NCBI GenBank assembly: GCA_964388665.1
Contig: CAYMBJ010000025.1
Location: 1-50,815, forward strand
DNA from: CALCCV01 sp964388665
GTDB taxonomy: Bacteria; Bdellovibrionota; Bdellovibrionia; Bdellovibrionales; Bdellovibrionaceae
DNA: 50,815 nt
Direction of reading: 5' to 3'
Part shown: positions 16,600-25,177 of the stretch, piece by piece
Numbering within the stretch: the stretch's first letter is position 1
Layout: each line of letters begins with the position of its first letter
Program-made: the position numbers and the translations under genes
The notes under the pieces: model-generated
What the model was told of the DNA's origin: nothing
Database searches by the model: none
The model's input: only the letters and a program-made list of their open reading frames with translations

Positions 16600-17097
16600 A
16601 TGGGAGCACCGACGCAGCCTCACTTAAACGAAATTGAAATTGAATTTGAGTCTATTGAACTCAGAGCCATGCGTGACGCCGACATTCTTTTTGAAGAGGA
16701 GGCGATCAAGGGTAAGCGCAGCACCAGTGTTTTGGTGGTTGAGGATGATTTGGCTACGGCGAGCTTGATTAAGTTTGCGATTTGTAAAGCCTTGAAAACA
16801 AAGTGTCGCGTGAAGTCCTTTGCTTCTGGTGAACGAGCTTGGGACTATCTGCTGTCGCTCAAGAACTGCGATTTGCCAGGTCCAGACATTGCTATTGTCG
16901 ATTATCTGCTGGTTGGCGAAGTGGATGGAATTTGGGTTTGCAAATTGATTGAAGAGATCTTCCCTGAAACCCAGACAATACTTACATCAAGCTTTTCTTA
17001 TGATAAGCTAGAAAAAGAGATTCATCGGTACCATGCGCATCCGTTATTTATTCCTAAGCCCATTGTTCCGGGAAACTTGCAGAATCTGTTTGATTGA
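16600..17097 (+). CDS. Receiver-domain protein with N-terminal extension
   Basis: A 165-residue single-receiver protein. A charged 40-residue leader (EIEIEFESIELRAMRDADILFEEE) precedes a receiver with VLVVEDD (44-50), phosphoacceptor Asp101 in IAIVDYLL, TSS at 129-131 and Lys153 in IPKP. No output domain is present, so it acts by protein contact or as a phosphate sink. The leader may be a docking helix. AGGAGGG lies just before ATG 16600. First gene of the rightward signalling set. Confidence 0.85.
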   Translation: MGAPTQPHLNEIEIEFESIELRAMRDADILFEEEAIKGKRSTSVLVVEDDLATASLIKFAICKALKTKCRVKSFASGERAWDYLLSLKNCDLPGPDIAIVDYLLVGEVDGIWVCKLIEEIFPETQTILTSSFSYDKLEKEIHRYHAHPLFIPKPIVPGNLQNLFD

Positions 17098-17112
17098 ATC
17101 AATTGATTCAAT
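17093..17112. repeat. 20-bp perfect palindrome over a stop codon
   Basis: ATTGAATCAATTGATTCAAT is a perfect 20-base palindrome that includes the TGA stop (17095-17097) of the receiver gene. It could be a small terminator hairpin or a protein-binding site between two receiver genes. No T tract follows. Confidence 0.7.
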
Positions 17113-17175
17113 TGAGCGATTCGAGTCCACGAATGGGCGATGCTCGGAGCAAGAAAATTTGTAAGGAGGGGAAGC

Positions 17176-17661
17176 ATGGAAGCACAAAGAAGCAACAATC
17201 TGACTGGATTGCCAGGTGCGGCGATCAAAAGTGTACTCATCATTGAAGATGATTTAGGACAGCGTCCTTTTTGGGAAGTTGTTATGCGTCGAAATTTTGG
17301 CGAGTTCAATTTGGATTGGGCTGTCAGTGGTGAAGAGGCGAAACGCTGTCTCGTGGACTCTCAACAGCGCGATCAGTGCTACGATCTGATCATTACGGAT
17401 TTGTTTTTGGCAGGTTCTGAGACAGGCTTGGATATGGTCAGCTCCATTCGCCAGTACTTTGAGAGTGTGCCCATTGTGCTCGTGTCTGCTGTCGATGACA
17501 ATGCTTTGAAGGAGCTTTGCAATGCTGGTGAATCAGGGCTGATTGTACTTAAAAAGCCTCTCAATATTCCTACGATTGAAAGAGCGCTGTTTGACAGTTT
17601 GGCTGGCAAGTCATTTTTGGATTCCGCGGATATTGATGAGTCTAAGGGAACTGCCGAGTGA
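17176..17661 (+). CDS. Receiver-domain protein
   Basis: A 161-residue protein with a single receiver: VLIIEDD (20-26), phosphoacceptor Asp75 in LIITDLFLAG, LVSA at 102-105 and Lys127 in LKKPL. The residue after ED, the first helix (GQRPFWEVVMRRNFG) and the short acidic tail differ from CheY. ATG 17176 is preferred to the frame's first GTG-type start because AAGGAGGGG lies before it. Its stop overlaps the GTG of the dehydrogenase gene (GTGA), which shows tight coupling between the two. Confidence 0.85.
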   Translation: MEAQRSNNLTGLPGAAIKSVLIIEDDLGQRPFWEVVMRRNFGEFNLDWAVSGEEAKRCLVDSQQRDQCYDLIITDLFLAGSETGLDMVSSIRQYFESVPIVLVSAVDDNALKELCNAGESGLIVLKKPLNIPTIERALFDSLAGKSFLDSADIDESKGTAE

Positions 17662-18614
17662 AAGAGTCACCGCCGGCCTTTAAAAAGGTTGTGATCATCA
17701 CCGGATGTAGCTCCGGACTGGGGCGGGCCTTGGCTGAAAGGCTGATTGAAAGCCAAGAGTTCCGAGTGGTGGTGACTGCGAGGGAATCATCACTTTTCAG
17801 AGTTCGTGAAGTCTTTACGGAGAGTGCCGATGTTTTGATTCGCGAAATGGATATGCTTGATGATTCCAGTATCAGTCGGGTCGTCAATGACATATGTCGG
17901 ATTTGGTCACGCGTCGACGTCGTCGTCAACAACGCGGGAATTTGCTATCGATCTGTTGTTGAGCACATGGATTTTGATGCCGAAATGATTCAACTGCGAA
18001 CCAACTATTTGGGGCCGATGAGCTTGATCCGCGCGGTTTTGCCAATCATGCGCGAGCAGCGGGGCGGTCAAATTATAAATGTCTCCTCCGTCAGTGGTAT
18101 GGTCTCCATGCCGACCATGGCTTCATACAGTGCTTCCAAGCATGCGCTGGAGGGAGCTTCTGAGTCATTGTGGTATGAAGCCCGCCCATTTGGAATAAAG
18201 GTCACGTTGGTTGAGCCCGGCTTCATCAATTCGGACTCATTCAAAAAGGTGTTGATTTCAAAAAAGGCGGGATTGAGCATTGTTCTCAATGGCCCACATT
18301 CGGAATATTATAAATCCATGACGCCTTTTATTGAGAAGCTGATGCGCAGGACCTTGGCCAGTCCAGAAAAGGTCGCCAAGAGAATTGAAAAGCTGATCAA
18401 ACAGGACAACCCCCCCCTGCGCTTGCCAGTGACTTGGGATGCTGTGCTCTTCAACTTGCTAAGATCCTATTTGCCTATGCGAATCTTTCACAAGTTGATG
18501 TTTTTGCTTCTGCCTGGTTCTGGATCCTGGGGTCATGCGGATGCAAAGAGCCCGCCGCCCAAGCCTCAGGAGCCTGCATCTCCACAGATAAAGCCACCTG
18601 AAATTCATCACTGA
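17658..18614 (+). CDS. Short-chain dehydrogenase/reductase
   Basis: A 318-residue classical SDR. It has TGCSSGLG (15-22) for NAD(P) binding, NNAG (91-94), the catalytic Ser in VSSVSG (about 142-147) and YSASK (Tyr157, Lys161). The region TARESS after the second strand has Arg, which favours NADP(H). The C-terminal helix region resembles retinol-dehydrogenase-like members; the last 25 residues are Pro/Lys-rich (SPPPKPQEPASPQIKPP). Substrate unknown. It is translationally coupled to a receiver protein, an odd setting for a metabolic enzyme. Confidence 0.88.
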   Translation: MKESPPAFKKVVIITGCSSGLGRALAERLIESQEFRVVVTARESSLFRVREVFTESADVLIREMDMLDDSSISRVVNDICRIWSRVDVVVNNAGICYRSVVEHMDFDAEMIQLRTNYLGPMSLIRAVLPIMREQRGGQIINVSSVSGMVSMPTMASYSASKHALEGASESLWYEARPFGIKVTLVEPGFINSDSFKKVLISKKAGLSIVLNGPHSEYYKSMTPFIEKLMRRTLASPEKVAKRIEKLIKQDNPPLRLPVTWDAVLFNLLRSYLPMRIFHKLMFLLLPGSGSWGHADAKSPPPKPQEPASPQIKPPEIHH

Positions 18615-18808
18615 GTGCATCGGCCATGCTCGACCTTCTGGAGTAACATGCGCTGACGACCTGGACTAAGATTAGCAGGCTATGGTCCCTGTTTATTAAG
18701 CTTAGGCTCAATTGTTCCGATAGTTCTGCAATGAGTGGCCACTGCCAATGAATAGCGAAGGCAGTGTTCAGATTGCATTATGGTGTTGGGGTATTGGGAG
18801 ATGGGTCG

Positions 18809-19351
18809 ATGAATAATGCTGCAAATTTATTTGAAATGGCTAAGAGCCATTCTCTTGATTCTTTAGAGCATTTTCTCAATAAGATGAGTGCTTGGACCTG
18901 TGAAGACCATGATCAAGCACTGGTCTATCCATGGATGTGCTTGGCCTCTCTATCGAGTTCTGAATTTGTGTTTCACTACAAAATTCTTTTCAGACCAAAA
19001 GATCTCCATCTTGTTGTCGCCAAAGTGCTGGGCGGGGAGAGAGAGATGATTGGCGACACTGAAGTTTTTGACTTCGTAAAAGAATTGGTCAATCTGCAAG
19101 TTGGAGCCTTCAAGTCTTCTATCGAAACTTCGGGGTTGACCTGCGATGTGAGTCTGCCCGTTGTTATGAATGGCTTCGAAAACTACTTTTTTAAAGACAG
19201 AGACAATTTACAGCACGATACTTGGTCTCTTAAAAATGGACGCAGTTCTTTTGTAACAGAAGTCTCACTCGAAATTCTGGATGAAGTGGCATTTGAAAAT
19301 CGCAGGTTTTTCAATTCCCTTCCCATCACAGGAAAGATTGATTTTCTATGA
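18809..19351 (+). CDS. CheX-like phosphatase domain protein
   Basis: A 180-residue protein. FDFVKELVNLQVGAFKSSIETSGLTCDVSLPVVMNG (87-122) matches the CheX/CheC/FliY active-site helix, with the ExxN pair at Glu92 and Asn95, followed by the typical glycine and SLP segments. CheX-type proteins dephosphorylate CheY~P. Only one ExxN is seen, as in CheX. GGGAGATGG precedes ATG 18809; the frame could open at GTG 18764. The stop overlaps the start of the CheA-like kinase by 4 bases (ATGA), so the phosphatase and kinase are made together. Confidence 0.72.
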   Translation: MNNAANLFEMAKSHSLDSLEHFLNKMSAWTCEDHDQALVYPWMCLASLSSSEFVFHYKILFRPKDLHLVVAKVLGGEREMIGDTEVFDFVKELVNLQVGAFKSSIETSGLTCDVSLPVVMNGFENYFFKDRDNLQHDTWSLKNGRSSFVTEVSLEILDEVAFENRRFFNSLPITGKIDFL

Positions 19352-21909
19352 GCAAAATGGATCAAAGCGCAAACCACCAAGTGAGTTCGATTCTGATTCG
19401 CGCCAATACAGTGCTGAACAGCATCCTCGATGCGAACATTGGTTACTTTTGCATCGTAGATCGTCAAGGGAGCGTACTAAGGGCCAATGAAAACCTTGCG
19501 ATGATAGGCTTTTCGAGCCCAGAAGATGTTCTGAATCTAAAGTTAGGTCAGCTGGTGGGAGAATCAGCCTGGCAAACCATTGAGCGCGGGATTGTTGGTC
19601 TAGATTCAGAACATGCAGTTGCCCAGGTACGTACCGATCTCCAAAGAGGCTCTGAACTTATAAGAATCGATTGGCGTGTCTCCAGATTTTCTGTTGCTAG
19701 CAGATTTTCTTCGACTGGGAATTCAACTCAAGAGCTCTATTCCTTGGCTGGAAGCGATGCCACTGCTATGGGGCGGCTCGAATCCAAAATGGAAAACATC
19801 ATCAACCATCTTCCGGTGGGCATTGTCAGTTGTGATCGTACTTGGCGAGTTCTGTCAGGATTTTCACCTCTATGTGGGCGATATTTTGATGCCAATTTTA
19901 AAGAAGGAAGTCACTTCATTCAGTTGGTGTGGTCTCACCTGGATTCGACGGATTTGTCTGAAAAGCAAAGAGCCTCCATTGATCAGTTACTCAACGAATC
20001 TCCTATATCAAACTCAGCAATCGAGGCCGCAATTCAAGATTTTCCGAAACGATTGCGGATAAAGAGCGCCAAAGAAGCTGGAGTCACCCATCACCTGGAC
20101 ATTCAGTTTCAATTGGATGCGAATTTGCTTGATCCCGAAATTACAATTTTTCTTATAGATCAAACACAACTAGTTTTGACGCAAGAAAAAGTCGCCAACC
20201 TGAAGGCCTTAGAAGATCGAGAAGTGAAGCGGATCATAGAAATCAAATCGGTGGGTCCTGATTTGATTAAAATCATTTTGCCAGAGGTTGAAAATCTCTT
20301 TTTGCGCTGCTCAGACAGTTTTCTAAAGCAAGACTGGCAAGACCTCAAAAGAAATTTACATGCCCTAAAGGGCAACTCGCGAATCACGGGTTTAAAAACC
20401 GTATCACAGGCAGCCATGATGGCAGAAGAAGAGTTGCTAAAAGTGGCATCTTCGGAGCGTACTGAATTTATCAAAGTGCGGCTGCTCGCAATTCAGAATG
20501 AGTTGGAACAAGTTCGCTCTATGGCTGAAGCCCTTTATCAATTTACAGCGGCCGATCAAATTCAAGAGACCGTTGCGACTGCAGATCCCATGGCTGGAAA
20601 ATTGAAATCTGTTGCTGCGGATTTTAGAAAGACCTATGCCTTTTTGGGACGCACGGGTGCTTCATTGATCAAAGATCGCTTGGCAATGATCATGATGGTG
20701 TTTAATTTTAAGAGAGTTGCTGATTTTGTTCCGCTGTTTGAGAAGCAGGTGAATCAGTTGTCAAAGGAGCTTGGAAAATCCGTGGCCCTTGAGGTTAGCG
20801 GCTCCGAATTTCATCTTGATCCCTCCATTGAGACATTGTTTTTTGATACTGTGGAGCATCTGATTAAGAATTCAATGATACATGGAATCGAAGACAGTGT
20901 GGTTCGCAAACTGAATGGCAAACCAGAGCGAGGTGTAATTCGTCTTGAATGCGAGTACAGTTCGGGTCGGTTTCAATGGGCAGTCATAGATGATGGTCGC
21001 GGGATTTCGCTCTCAACTTTAAAAATGCGGGCACTTGATCTGCAGTTGGCCACGAGTACAAAGCTTCGCACTTATACTGAAAAAGAAACTCTCGAACTTA
21101 TGTTTTTGCGTGAGTACTCTACCCTGATTGCAAAGCCAGGTGAATCGAAAATGACCAAGGCCAAGGAGCACGGCATCGGGCTGGCGGCAATACGAGAAGA
21201 GCTGGAGGCCAAAAAGGGCAAGATCGAAGTGAATACAAAGTTTGCAGAAGGTTCGAGCTTTTTCGCCCACGTGCCAGCTCCCTTTTTGAAACTGAATTCC
21301 AAGCTTTGGCCAGGCGAGGTCGCTTACGCTAAGTTTTCGGCAGCATTTGAGGATCTCAATCACGAGAGCAAACGAATCTTTTTGTTTGCCAATCAGGTGG
21401 AATTGAACAGTTTGATTATCTATGCAGATTTAGAAAAGCTCGTCTTGGCTTTGCATGTTTATGCCGGGCAGATCTACTGCCATTCCAAGGTGGTGGTAAA
21501 GATTGGCGTGGATGATTCCAAGAGGCGAATCAGCTTTCATTTTACACAGACTCAGATGGACACGCGTTTTGACAATTTTCAGTTTATTGCTCTGCGAGAG
21601 ATTGCCGGCGACATCATGCAACAGCATGGAGTTAACATCAGTGCTGAGTCTGACGATAATTTTACAATTTCTTTTGATATCATCGTCGACTGTAGGAGGT
21701 TGCCAAATTTGGCAGTGGCCTTGCGAAATCAAGACCCCGATACGTCCGTCGTTGCCAAAGAAATCCACCGCTTGCAAAAGAAGTTCGGCTTGCCCATTGC
21801 AAATTTGAATTCAGTAGAGCCAGCAGATGTTTCGTTGATCGGTCTTGAAACAAACGAGGAAGTATTGAATAAGATTTTTGACGCCTTCAATTCGAAAATT
21901 GCATCGTAA
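19348..21909 (+). CDS. PAS/HPt/CheA-type histidine kinase without CheW domain
   Basis: An 853-residue kinase. A PAS-like domain occupies about 15-130 (GYFCIVDRQGSVLRANENLAMIGF), a second sensor-like region 145-290. An HPt/P1 site NLHALKGNS has His338, unlike classical CheA where P1 is N-terminal. The ATPase has the CheA-type N box HLIKNSMIHGIED (Asn508), the linker LNGKPERGVIRL, DDGRG (548-552) and HGIGLAAIREELEAKKGKIEV near 605-625. The last ~200 residues do not read as CheW and hold no recognised motif. It likely phosphorylates the CheY downstream and perhaps the two upstream receivers. No receptor or CheW gene is nearby. Confidence 0.85.
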   Translation: MSKMDQSANHQVSSILIRANTVLNSILDANIGYFCIVDRQGSVLRANENLAMIGFSSPEDVLNLKLGQLVGESAWQTIERGIVGLDSEHAVAQVRTDLQRGSELIRIDWRVSRFSVASRFSSTGNSTQELYSLAGSDATAMGRLESKMENIINHLPVGIVSCDRTWRVLSGFSPLCGRYFDANFKEGSHFIQLVWSHLDSTDLSEKQRASIDQLLNESPISNSAIEAAIQDFPKRLRIKSAKEAGVTHHLDIQFQLDANLLDPEITIFLIDQTQLVLTQEKVANLKALEDREVKRIIEIKSVGPDLIKIILPEVENLFLRCSDSFLKQDWQDLKRNLHALKGNSRITGLKTVSQAAMMAEEELLKVASSERTEFIKVRLLAIQNELEQVRSMAEALYQFTAADQIQETVATADPMAGKLKSVAADFRKTYAFLGRTGASLIKDRLAMIMMVFNFKRVADFVPLFEKQVNQLSKELGKSVALEVSGSEFHLDPSIETLFFDTVEHLIKNSMIHGIEDSVVRKLNGKPERGVIRLECEYSSGRFQWAVIDDGRGISLSTLKMRALDLQLATSTKLRTYTEKETLELMFLREYSTLIAKPGESKMTKAKEHGIGLAAIREELEAKKGKIEVNTKFAEGSSFFAHVPAPFLKLNSKLWPGEVAYAKFSAAFEDLNHESKRIFLFANQVELNSLIIYADLEKLVLALHVYAGQIYCHSKVVVKIGVDDSKRRISFHFTQTQMDTRFDNFQFIALREIAGDIMQQHGVNISAESDDNFTISFDIIVDCRRLPNLAVALRNQDPDTSVVAKEIHRLQKKFGLPIANLNSVEPADVSLIGLETNEEVLNKIFDAFNSKIAS

Positions 21910-21942
21910 AGGTGATGTGACTTCTTTAGTAAATAGGAATTT

Positions 21943-22317
21943 ATGAAAAGAATATTTATTATTGATAATTCGAACCTGATGCGCCGCCTGTTGCGAGCAG
22001 ATCTAGAGTCGGCTGGATTTTCTGTTGAAGAGGCGGCCAATGGCAAGGAGGCTTGCGATCGATTAAAGGCACTGGCCAATCCGCCTGATTTGATTATCAT
22101 GGATGTGCACCTGCATGTGATGGATGGTCTTTCGATGTTAGAAAATTTAAATCAAGATGAGCGTTACAAAACCGTGCTCAAATTTATTTTGACCACCGAA
22201 ACTGGCCTCGAGGCCCGAAGTCGCGCGAAAATGTTAGGTGTGACTGCATGGATTGCCAAGCCCTACGAAAAAGACAGTTTGCTGATTGTGGTCAATGAGA
22301 TCATCAATGCGGACTAG
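21943..22317 (+). CDS. CheY-like response regulator
   Basis: A 124-residue single receiver: FIIDNSNLMRRLLRADLESAGF at the start (acidic pair reduced to Asp8-Asn9), phosphoacceptor Asp54 in LIIMDVHLHVMDG, Thr in ILTTE and Lys106 in IAKPYEKD. This is the CheY fold with no output domain. It follows the CheA-like kinase by 33 bases and is closed by a strong hairpin terminator, so it ends the rightward signalling set. AGGA lies 6 bases before ATG 21943. Confidence 0.9.
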   Translation: MKRIFIIDNSNLMRRLLRADLESAGFSVEEAANGKEACDRLKALANPPDLIIMDVHLHVMDGLSMLENLNQDERYKTVLKFILTTETGLEARSRAKMLGVTAWIAKPYEKDSLLIVVNEIINAD

Positions 22318-22321
22318 CACG

Positions 22322-22356
22322 AAAGTGGAGGCCATCTGAACGATGGTCTCCACTTT
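22322..22356. terminator. Hairpin terminator after CheY gene
   Basis: AAAGTGGAGGCCATC (22322-22336) pairs with GATGGTCTCCACTTT (22342-22356), a 15-bp stem with one G-T pair and a 5-base loop. It lies between the convergent cheY-like gene and the minus-strand exported protein gene and is nearly symmetric, so it can serve both directions. The A-rich left and T-ending right flanks are short. Confidence 0.75.
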
Positions 22357-22393
22357 GAAAAGTGTACAATAGAAAATAGTGCAATTGAGCGAT

Positions 22394-23104
22394 CTAGAGA
22401 ACGATCAGGCTATTGATCGCACTGCCATTGAGTGAGCGAACATGAAGCAAGAATTTGCTCATTTCTAAACCCTTCAGCTCTCTGGTTTCTGAAAAAGGGA
22501 AGGCGCCGTCGGTGCAACCTTGTGCTTCAGCAATCTCTGCGATGGGCTGCACCACAACCACTTTAGGTTGAATGCGGATGCGAACTTCTTTCATCAGCAT
22601 GCAGCTATTGTTAAACTTGCCTTCGATAGTCAAAAAGTTTTTGCCGTCTTGTTGTGTGATAAAGGCCTGTGAGATCGGTGCATACAGATAGTCATCTGCA
22701 ACGGTGGCGGTGGCTTCTGCCACATCCAGTTCACCTAAAAATACGCCTCCAGATTTTCTAAAGATCTTGTATTTGCCTTGTGGCAAGATCCCAATGTCAA
22801 TCACTTGGTGGTAAGGCAAGAGCATCTTGAAGCAAGGTCCATCGTAGTAATAGGCTTGTGAAGTCAGATAAATATTGTTGTCCGCCATTTCAAAAGAAAC
22901 AGGGCCCGGTTTGTAGCAAGTGTTGCGAAACACTCCCTCTGCGGCAATCTGAACATGATCATTGCTATCAAAGCCAATTGGCAAATAGGCTTCTGTGTAG
23001 GGTGAGGAAACCAGCTCCGGTCCTGTGGATTGAGCAAGGGCTGTGTTTGTAATACCGAGAGTCAAACTCGCTGCGGCCAAAAATGTGAGCATTTGCTTTT
23101 TCAT
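22394..23104 (-). CDS. Exported protein of unknown function
   Basis: A 236-residue protein with a standard signal peptide (MKKQMLTFLAAASLTLGITNTALA, cut before QST) and AAGGAAAG before ATG 23104. The mature region appears all-beta, with cysteines in RNTCYKPG, DGPCFKML, NNSCMLMK and AQGCTDGA that could pair. Two halves look alike: VQIAAEGVFRNTCYKPGPV and FLTIEGKFNNSCMLMKEV, suggesting an internal duplication of a beta domain. No family recognised; probably periplasmic. Confidence 0.7.
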   Translation of the reverse strand: MKKQMLTFLAAASLTLGITNTALAQSTGPELVSSPYTEAYLPIGFDSNDHVQIAAEGVFRNTCYKPGPVSFEMADNNIYLTSQAYYYDGPCFKMLLPYHQVIDIGILPQGKYKIFRKSGGVFLGELDVAEATATVADDYLYAPISQAFITQQDGKNFLTIEGKFNNSCMLMKEVRIRIQPKVVVVQPIAEIAEAQGCTDGAFPFSETRELKGLEMSKFLLHVRSLNGSAINSLIVL

Positions 23105-23516
23105 AAATACTTTCCTTCCGTGTGGTGTTTTTGGTGACAGTATCTTTCATAGAACTGTCGCAATGTGCAATACATTATGCGAAACAAGAAAATGCAAGGC
23201 CTGTGCCGTGATTAAGGTTTCATCAAATTTGATTCAAAGTGCTGTTAGACTTAGTAGAAAATTAAACCCAGTAATTCTAGGAGAAAAATTGTCATTTCTT
23301 TAGGGAAGGTAGTGGACAATATGTCTCAAGCATTGGCTTTTTTCCTGTACGCGCGCTGCAATAGGCACTTTTATTGTCACTCAATTGTACTTCTTTCAGA
23401 CCCGTCAAAGATTAGGACAACTCAGTTCAGGATAGAGCGCTGGTACAGTCCTTGTATTGGTTTTGATCTGAATTCTCGATCAAGAGAAATTCTGAACAAA
23501 CCAAAAGGGGAAAACA
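23105..23516. other. 412-base divergent gap, no gene supported
   Basis: It lies between two divergent exported-protein genes and should hold their promoters. The only long open frame (from 23312) runs into the next gene out of frame and lacks a ribosome site. AAAGGGG at 23502-23508 serves the lipoprotein at 23517. No clear -35/-10 pair or repeat was found by eye. Confidence 0.5.
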
Positions 23517-24110
23517 ATGAAATCAATCATCAACGTATTAGGAATCGCATTTGTATCTGTATCAATGGTCGCATGTTTTGAAAACGAAAAGAAAGACTCT
23601 CCGGATGGGCCTGCGGCTCCTCCAGCTTGCTTTAGCGAAGCCGAGTTGGCCGCGATGCCGCAGGTGAAAGTTCATGTTGAGTCCATTTCGCGAATCCAAG
23701 ATGTTGAAGACGAAAATGTAGCCAGATTTGATATTGACTCGCAGATTGAGCTCAATGGAGAGCTTATTCAAGTAAATGCCAATTTACTTGTACCCGGAAA
23801 CGAAGAGATCACTACAGAAACTCCTGCAGCTGGCGATTACAAAGTGGTGACCACTGTGCGCTGCGCGGGCCTGCTGTGTGAAGATGTATTTTTAAAGTAT
23901 GACATTATGGCGACAAAAGACACTGGTTGTGCCGCTTCTGAGGTTGTGCAGTTGGGTGTCCTCGCTCAACAAGATTCACAACGGCAGATACTTTCTACGG
24001 TCGGCAACTATTATACAGCTAAAAAGGCTGGAGAGTTTAGAACTATGGATGAGACAGTTAGCTTCTTGAGCGCTCTCCGAGCAAATCCAGAGCTTGATTA
24101 CGGACACTAG
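23517..24110 (+). CDS. Lipoprotein of unknown function
   Basis: A 197-residue lipoprotein: MKSIINVLGIAFVSVSMVAC gives a signal sequence with a lipobox-like SMVAC, then FENEKKDSPDGPAAPPACF as a charged Pro-rich tether. The body contains IDSQIELNGELIQVNANLLV, VVTTVRCAGLLCEDVFLKYDIMA and a final helix. Its size and pattern resemble the exported protein on the other side of the gap, but no clear homology is visible. AAAGGGG lies before the ATG. A weak GC hairpin at 24148-24168 follows. Confidence 0.75.
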   Translation: MKSIINVLGIAFVSVSMVACFENEKKDSPDGPAAPPACFSEAELAAMPQVKVHVESISRIQDVEDENVARFDIDSQIELNGELIQVNANLLVPGNEEITTETPAAGDYKVVTTVRCAGLLCEDVFLKYDIMATKDTGCAASEVVQLGVLAQQDSQRQILSTVGNYYTAKKAGEFRTMDETVSFLSALRANPELDYGH

Positions 24111-24247
24111 TGCCAAGAACGAAAGTTGCAAGCAAAGTGAGTCGGCTGCCGCGCCAGTTTTGCGCGGCGGCGATCATTGGAGCCTTGATTGGCAAAAATT
24201 TTCACAGGCGATTGTATAACGTTTGGATTGAGAGTATTTTTTAGTCT

Positions 24248-25162
24248 ATGAATTTTCAAAAAATTCCGATCTGCCCAATCTGCGATGGCTCGCCTTCTGC
24301 AACATTTTTTCGATTGCCGTTTTCTGACCCAAAGATGCAGAGTCATCTGAAAAATCATTATGGCAATCGTGTTGATTTATCCATCTTTAAGGATGCTTTG
24401 TTTCAAATAGATCACTGCTCTGATTGTGATTTCTATTGGCAGGTCAATGTTCTTTCGGAGCCGAACATGAACCTCTTGTACAATCAGTGGATCGATCTTG
24501 AGAGCAGTAGAGAAAAGCAGGCCCAAAAGAATCGCGAAAAGAAACTCAATAAAGTACTGATACTTCATAACCTTCTCAATGCTTTGAATTTGCGAGGGCA
24601 GAATCTAAAGATTCTCGATTTTGGCGGAGGCTGGTCTACCTTTGCACAGGCGGCCGCGCTTTTCCAATACGAGGCGTATCTTTTGGAGACCTCCGAAGAA
24701 AAGCGGGAGTTTGCCCGTTGCCGCGGAATTCATGCCATTGAATCTCTTAGCGCGACTGAAGACAATTTTTTTGATCTCGTGATTTTGAACCAAGTCCTTG
24801 AGCATGTGCCAGAACCGAGGCGGCTTTTGAGCAGCATTCTACCAAAGGTGAAGCCCGGTGGTGGGCTGTATGTTGCGGTTCCTGAAACCAATGTAAGGGA
24901 GCCCGTGCTTGCTAAAGGTTCTTTCGAGCCATTGGAGCACATCAACTCCTTCACGCCACATTCCTTGGGGAAGTTGATGCGAACTGTGAGGCTTGAGCTC
25001 ACCCCTTTTTATTCCGCCCACTGTGGCCTGTCCCTTAATCAAGTGATTCACACTGTAATGAAAAATGCGAAAACTTTTTTTCGTAGCAAAGTACCTGGCA
25101 GACTTGGGAAGCCTGCTTTGCGAGGCTTGCCTGTTCACACCTTTGCCTTGGGTAGGCGCTGA
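24248..25162 (+). CDS. SAM-dependent methyltransferase with N-terminal zinc motif
   Basis: A 304-residue class I methyltransferase. The N-terminus carries CPIC (Cys9, Cys12) and CSDC (Cys57, Cys60), a four-cysteine zinc ribbon common in sugar or polyketide-linked C-methyltransferase-like proteins. Motif I is KILDFGGGWSTFA (121-133), followed by YLLETSEEKREFARCRG, NQVLEHVPEPRRLL and LPKVKPGGGLYVAVP, the usual Methyltransf_11/23 order. Substrate unknown, possibly surface glycan. It ends 15 bases from the convergent kinase gene, leaving no room for separate terminators. Confidence 0.85.
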   Translation: MNFQKIPICPICDGSPSATFFRLPFSDPKMQSHLKNHYGNRVDLSIFKDALFQIDHCSDCDFYWQVNVLSEPNMNLLYNQWIDLESSREKQAQKNREKKLNKVLILHNLLNALNLRGQNLKILDFGGGWSTFAQAAALFQYEAYLLETSEEKREFARCRGIHAIESLSATEDNFFDLVILNQVLEHVPEPRRLLSSILPKVKPGGGLYVAVPETNVREPVLAKGSFEPLEHINSFTPHSLGKLMRTVRLELTPFYSAHCGLSLNQVIHTVMKNAKTFFRSKVPGRLGKPALRGLPVHTFALGRR

Positions 25163-25177
25163 TGTAAGTACTCTGTT

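Noticed and set aside
24148..24168. GC-rich hairpin GCCGCGC/GCGCGGC after the lipoprotein gene
   Set aside because: Only 7 bp and no T tract; too weak to call a terminator on its own.
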